A DNA stretch of 32,438 nt from Desulfocarbo sp964620595 (GTDB lineage Bacteria > Desulfobacterota > Desulfarculia > Desulfarculales > Desulfarculaceae), in assembly GCA_964620595.1 (NCBI GenBank), contig CAZUHP010000040.1, positions 1-32,438 of the forward strand, read 5' to 3'. A program made the translations under genes and the position numbers. Under the pieces are notes generated by a model, which was given only the letters and a program-made list of their open reading frames with translations, ran no database searches and had not been told where the DNA came from. Every line of letters starts with the position of its first letter. Position 1 is the stretch's first letter. Shown here piece by piece: positions 30,070 to 32,438 of the stretch.

Positions 30070-31446
30070 ATGGAAAAGATCAAGAACAAAGGGTGGTCGG
30101 TCACCATGGCCGGGCTGGGGATCAACCTGGCCTTGGGCATCCTCTACACCTGGAGCATGTTCAAGATGGCCATCAAGGAGTCCATCACCGCCGGCGACGG
30201 CCGCTTCCAGTGGAGCCTTTCCTCCTTGAACGACCCCTACGCGGTGTGCTGCCTGGTGTTCGCCTTCACCATGATCATCGCTGGGCGGGTGCAAGACAAG
30301 CTCAGCCCCCGGGTCACCGCCCTCATCGGCGGCCTGCTCACCGGCCTGGGCCTCATGTGGGTCAGCCAGTCCTACTCCCTGTGGGTGTGGGTGTTGGGTT
30401 TCGGGGTCATGACCGGCGCGGGCCTGGGCTTTGGCTATGCCTCGGCCACCCCGCCGGCCATAAAGTGGTTCCCCGCCTCCAAGACCGGCCTCATCGCCGG
30501 GCTGGTGGTGTCCGGTTTCGGGCTGGCCTCGGTTTACATCGCCCCCCTTTCCAGCTACCTGATCGGCCGCTTCGGCCTCAGCACCTCCATGATGATCTTT
30601 GGCGGCGCCTTCTTGGTGGTGGTCTGCCTGCTGGCCCAGTTCCTGGTTAACCCGCCTGCCGGCTACAGCCCCGAGCAGGCCCAGGCCAAGGAGGCGGATG
30701 CCGAGCCCGCCCCCTCCAGCAACGACTTCGAGCCCTCGGAGATGATCCGCACCAGGAGCTTCTATCTGCTGTGGTTCGTGTACTTCGTGGGCGCCGGCGC
30801 CGGCCTGATGATCATCGGCAACGTGGCCGGCATGGCCAAGGCCAGCCTGGGCGAGCTGGCCTGGGTGGTGGTGGCCCTCATGGCGGTGGGCAACGCCGGC
30901 GGGCGCATCGTGGCCGGCACCCTGTCCGACAAGATCGGGCGCACCCAGACCCTGGCCATCATGCTCACCTTCCAGGCGCTCATCATGTTCTCCCTGATGA
31001 TGGTGGGCAAGAACCAGGGCATCATCGTGGTCATGGCGGCCACCCTGGTGGGCTTCAACTACGGCACCAACCTCTCCCTGTTCCCCTCCGCGGCCAAGGA
31101 CTACTTCGGCCTCAAGAACTTTGGGGTGAACTACGGCCTGTTGTTCACCGCCTGGGGGGTGGGCGGCTTCGTGCTGCCCCGGCTCTCCCAGATGATCGTG
31201 GCCGGCACCGGCTCCTTCAACTCGGCCTATCTCACCGCCGCGGTGCTCCTGCTCATGGGCGCGGGTATGACCATGGTCATCGACAAGCCGGCCCTGGCCG
31301 AGGTCAGGGCGAGCCGGCCCGCCCTGGAGCCCACGCCGCGGATGCGTTCGGTCAGCTCCCTCAACGCCATCCTCACCACCGGCTCCCTGGGCTCTTCCCG
31401 CCGGGGGGACATGAACAAGGCGGCCTACCGCGAACGTCTCAAGTAA
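30070..31446 (+). CDS. MFS transporter, oxalate/formate antiporter (OFA) family
   Basis: The 458-residue inner-membrane protein has about 12 helices split by a charged central loop (PEQAQAKEADAEPAPSSNDF). OFA marks are GINLALGILYTWSMFK at the first helix, GGLLTGLGLMWVSQSYSLWV, GAGLGFGYASATPPAIKWFP after helix 4, and NAGGRIVAGTLSDKIGRTQT in the second half. Known members exchange oxalate for formate or take up other small carboxylates; the substrate here is open. The C-terminal tail of about 60 residues is hydrophilic. GGGAGGAG precedes ATG 30070. Position directly after a kinase and NtrC-type regulator, with a sigma54-like promoter between, suggests carboxylate-induced uptake. Confidence 0.92.
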   Translation: MEKIKNKGWSVTMAGLGINLALGILYTWSMFKMAIKESITAGDGRFQWSLSSLNDPYAVCCLVFAFTMIIAGRVQDKLSPRVTALIGGLLTGLGLMWVSQSYSLWVWVLGFGVMTGAGLGFGYASATPPAIKWFPASKTGLIAGLVVSGFGLASVYIAPLSSYLIGRFGLSTSMMIFGGAFLVVVCLLAQFLVNPPAGYSPEQAQAKEADAEPAPSSNDFEPSEMIRTRSFYLLWFVYFVGAGAGLMIIGNVAGMAKASLGELAWVVVALMAVGNAGGRIVAGTLSDKIGRTQTLAIMLTFQALIMFSLMMVGKNQGIIVVMAATLVGFNYGTNLSLFPSAAKDYFGLKNFGVNYGLLFTAWGVGGFVLPRLSQMIVAGTGSFNSAYLTAAVLLLMGAGMTMVIDKPALAEVRASRPALEPTPRMRSVSSLNAILTTGSLGSSRRGDMNKAAYRERLK

Positions 31447-31493
31447 CCCAGTTACCCCAAGGGCCTTCAACTCTACGATTCGGCCCTATGCCT

Positions 31494-31526
31494 GGCCCGG
31501 GCGCCCTGTGGGGGGGCGCCCGGGCC
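31494..31526. terminator. Strong hairpin between convergent transporter and HD-hydrolase genes
   Basis: A 13-bp perfect stem (GGCCCGGGCGCCC with GGGCGCCCGGGCC) encloses TGTGGGG. No T-tract lies on either side, so it is probably a Rho-assisted or pausing element serving both convergent genes. Confidence 0.6.
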
Positions 31527-31592
31527 TATCCGGGGTGCCGGTCTCCCCCAGGGTCACAGGCGGTCGGCGTGGGTGGCCACCCGTCTCCGTCC

Positions 31593-32438
31593 TCAGATTC
31601 TTCCCCAGGGCTTGGGCAGGAAGGTGTCCTCGTAGAGATGCAGGGCAAAGCGGTCGGTCATGCCGGCGGTGTAGTCGGCGGTGTGCAGCCGGCGCTGCTC
31701 GATATCCCCGGGCGGGGGCGAGCCAAGGCAGCTCTCGTAAAAGCCGTCGTCCTCCATGAGCCGCTGGAAGAGCTCCCGCACCACCTTGGAGGCCTTGAGA
31801 AAGTCCCGGTGTACCTCCATGTTGTCGTACACCCGCTGGTACAGGTATTCGCGCAGGGTCCACATGGCCTCCTCCACCTGGGGGCTCATCACCAGCCGGG
31901 GCTCACCGGCCTCCAGGGTGCGGTCTATGAGGTCGCGCACCATGGTGTCTATCTGCCGCGAGAGCCGGTCGCCCAAGACCTCCTTCACCAGGGGGGGCAG
32001 GTCCTGGCGGGTGATGACCCCGCCGCGGATGGCGTCGTCGGTGTCATGGGCTATGTAGGCCATCACGTCGGCGGCGCGCACCAGTTGGGCCTCCAGGGTG
32101 AGGTCGGCGTCGCCCTCGGGCGGGGTCAGGAACTTGCCGCGGCCCTTGGAGTGGTGCAGGATGCCCATGCGCACCTCGTAGGTGAGGTTGAGGCCGCTGC
32201 CGTTCTTCTCCAGGGTGTCCACCACCCGCAGGGACTGCTCGTAGTGGCGGAAGCCGTTGGGCAACAGTTCCTTGAGCACGCTCTCGCCGGCGTGGCCAAA
32301 GGGGGTGTGCCCCAGGTCGTGTCCCAGGGCCACCGCCTCGGTCAGGTCCTCGTTCAGGGCCAGGGCCCGGGCCATGGTGCGGGCGATCTGGGCCACCTCC
32401 AGGGTGTGGGTGAGCCGGGTGCGGTAGTGGTCGCCGGT
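31593..32438 (-). CDS. dGTPase-like HD-domain triphosphohydrolase (N-terminus beyond window)
   Basis: The last 281 residues of a deoxyguanosinetriphosphate triphosphohydrolase-like protein are present. The family removes triphosphate from dNTPs through an HD metal site. TGDHYRTRLTHTLEVAQIAR opens at the window edge with the first metal-binding His, and ALGHDLGHTPFGHAGE is the HD motif. ILHHSKGRGKF and VRAADVMAYIAHDTDDAIRG are further conserved segments. About 60-70 residues at the start are missing. It is convergent with the transporter. Assignment as a type-2 dGTPase-like protein is firm; physiological substrate is not. Confidence 0.93.
   Translation of the reverse strand, partial: TGDHYRTRLTHTLEVAQIARTMARALALNEDLTEAVALGHDLGHTPFGHAGESVLKELLPNGFRHYEQSLRVVDTLEKNGSGLNLTYEVRMGILHHSKGRGKFLTPPEGDADLTLEAQLVRAADVMAYIAHDTDDAIRGGVITRQDLPPLVKEVLGDRLSRQIDTMVRDLIDRTLEAGEPRLVMSPQVEEAMWTLREYLYQRVYDNMEVHRDFLKASKVVRELFQRLMEDDGFYESCLGSPPPGDIEQRRLHTADYTAGMTDRFALHLYEDTFLPKPWGRI

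Overview
The window reads as chromosomal DNA of a strictly anaerobic, GC-rich bacterium, most likely a Desulfobacterota (former Deltaproteobacteria; a Desulfarculales-like sulfate reducer is my guess). The reasons are two different CoA-dependent 2-oxoacid:ferredoxin oxidoreductases, an FmdE-type protein next to a molybdopterin-binding protein, an oxalate/formate-family transporter beside an NtrC-type two-component system, small cysteine proteins of the kind seen in that phylum, and a UGA-containing selenoprotein gene. Taxonomy is inference. No phage or insertion-sequence genes were seen.

Layout. 1-2.6 kb: start of an iron-type alcohol dehydrogenase (minus strand, running off the left edge), then a 6-phosphofructokinase and a small unknown gene. 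2.6-5.2 kb: a lone STAS-domain protein, a glucosyl-3-phosphoglycerate synthase-like glycosyltransferase and a VTT/TVP38 membrane protein in an overlapping pair. 5.2-8.3 kb: an 80-bp tandem repeat, a small Cys protein (minus), then a tightly overlapping methyltransferase / FmdE-like / molybdopterin-binding trio. 8.4-11.9 kb: a lipoprotein and korA-korB. 12-14 kb: an orphan propeller-like protein and two small proteins. 14.3-17.4 kb (minus): porGDAB behind a near-consensus sigma70 promoter. 17.5-20.7 kb (minus): a BAX-inhibitor-1 membrane protein, a selenoprotein with in-frame UGA and SECIS-like hairpin, an MBL hydrolase overlapping a hotdog thioesterase, and a lipoprotein. 20.8-22.6 kb: a YifB/ComM ATPase (minus) and tRNA-Phe. 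23.2-25.9 kb: two Sel1-repeat paralogues with a duplicated leader, the first broken by a 100-N assembly gap, and a secreted unknown. 26-31.5 kb: a Cache-PAS-PAS histidine kinase, a sigma54-dependent response regulator, a sigma54-like promoter and an OFA-family transporter. Right edge: a dGTPase-like HD hydrolase (minus, running off the edge).

How the genes fit together. Central carbon and electron flow is represented by the phosphofructokinase, KorAB and PorGDAB, with ferredoxin as the shared carrier. The kinase/regulator/transporter cluster looks like a self-contained carboxylate sensing and uptake unit. The most notable item is the selenoprotein at 18321-18629: the frame is conserved on both sides of a UGA, and an 8-bp perfect hairpin with an AGGUG loop lies where a bacterial SECIS should be. 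Also unusual are four intergenic arrays of 9-13 bp G-tract repeats placed before genes, and recurrent TGCTAnnnT extended -10 promoters.
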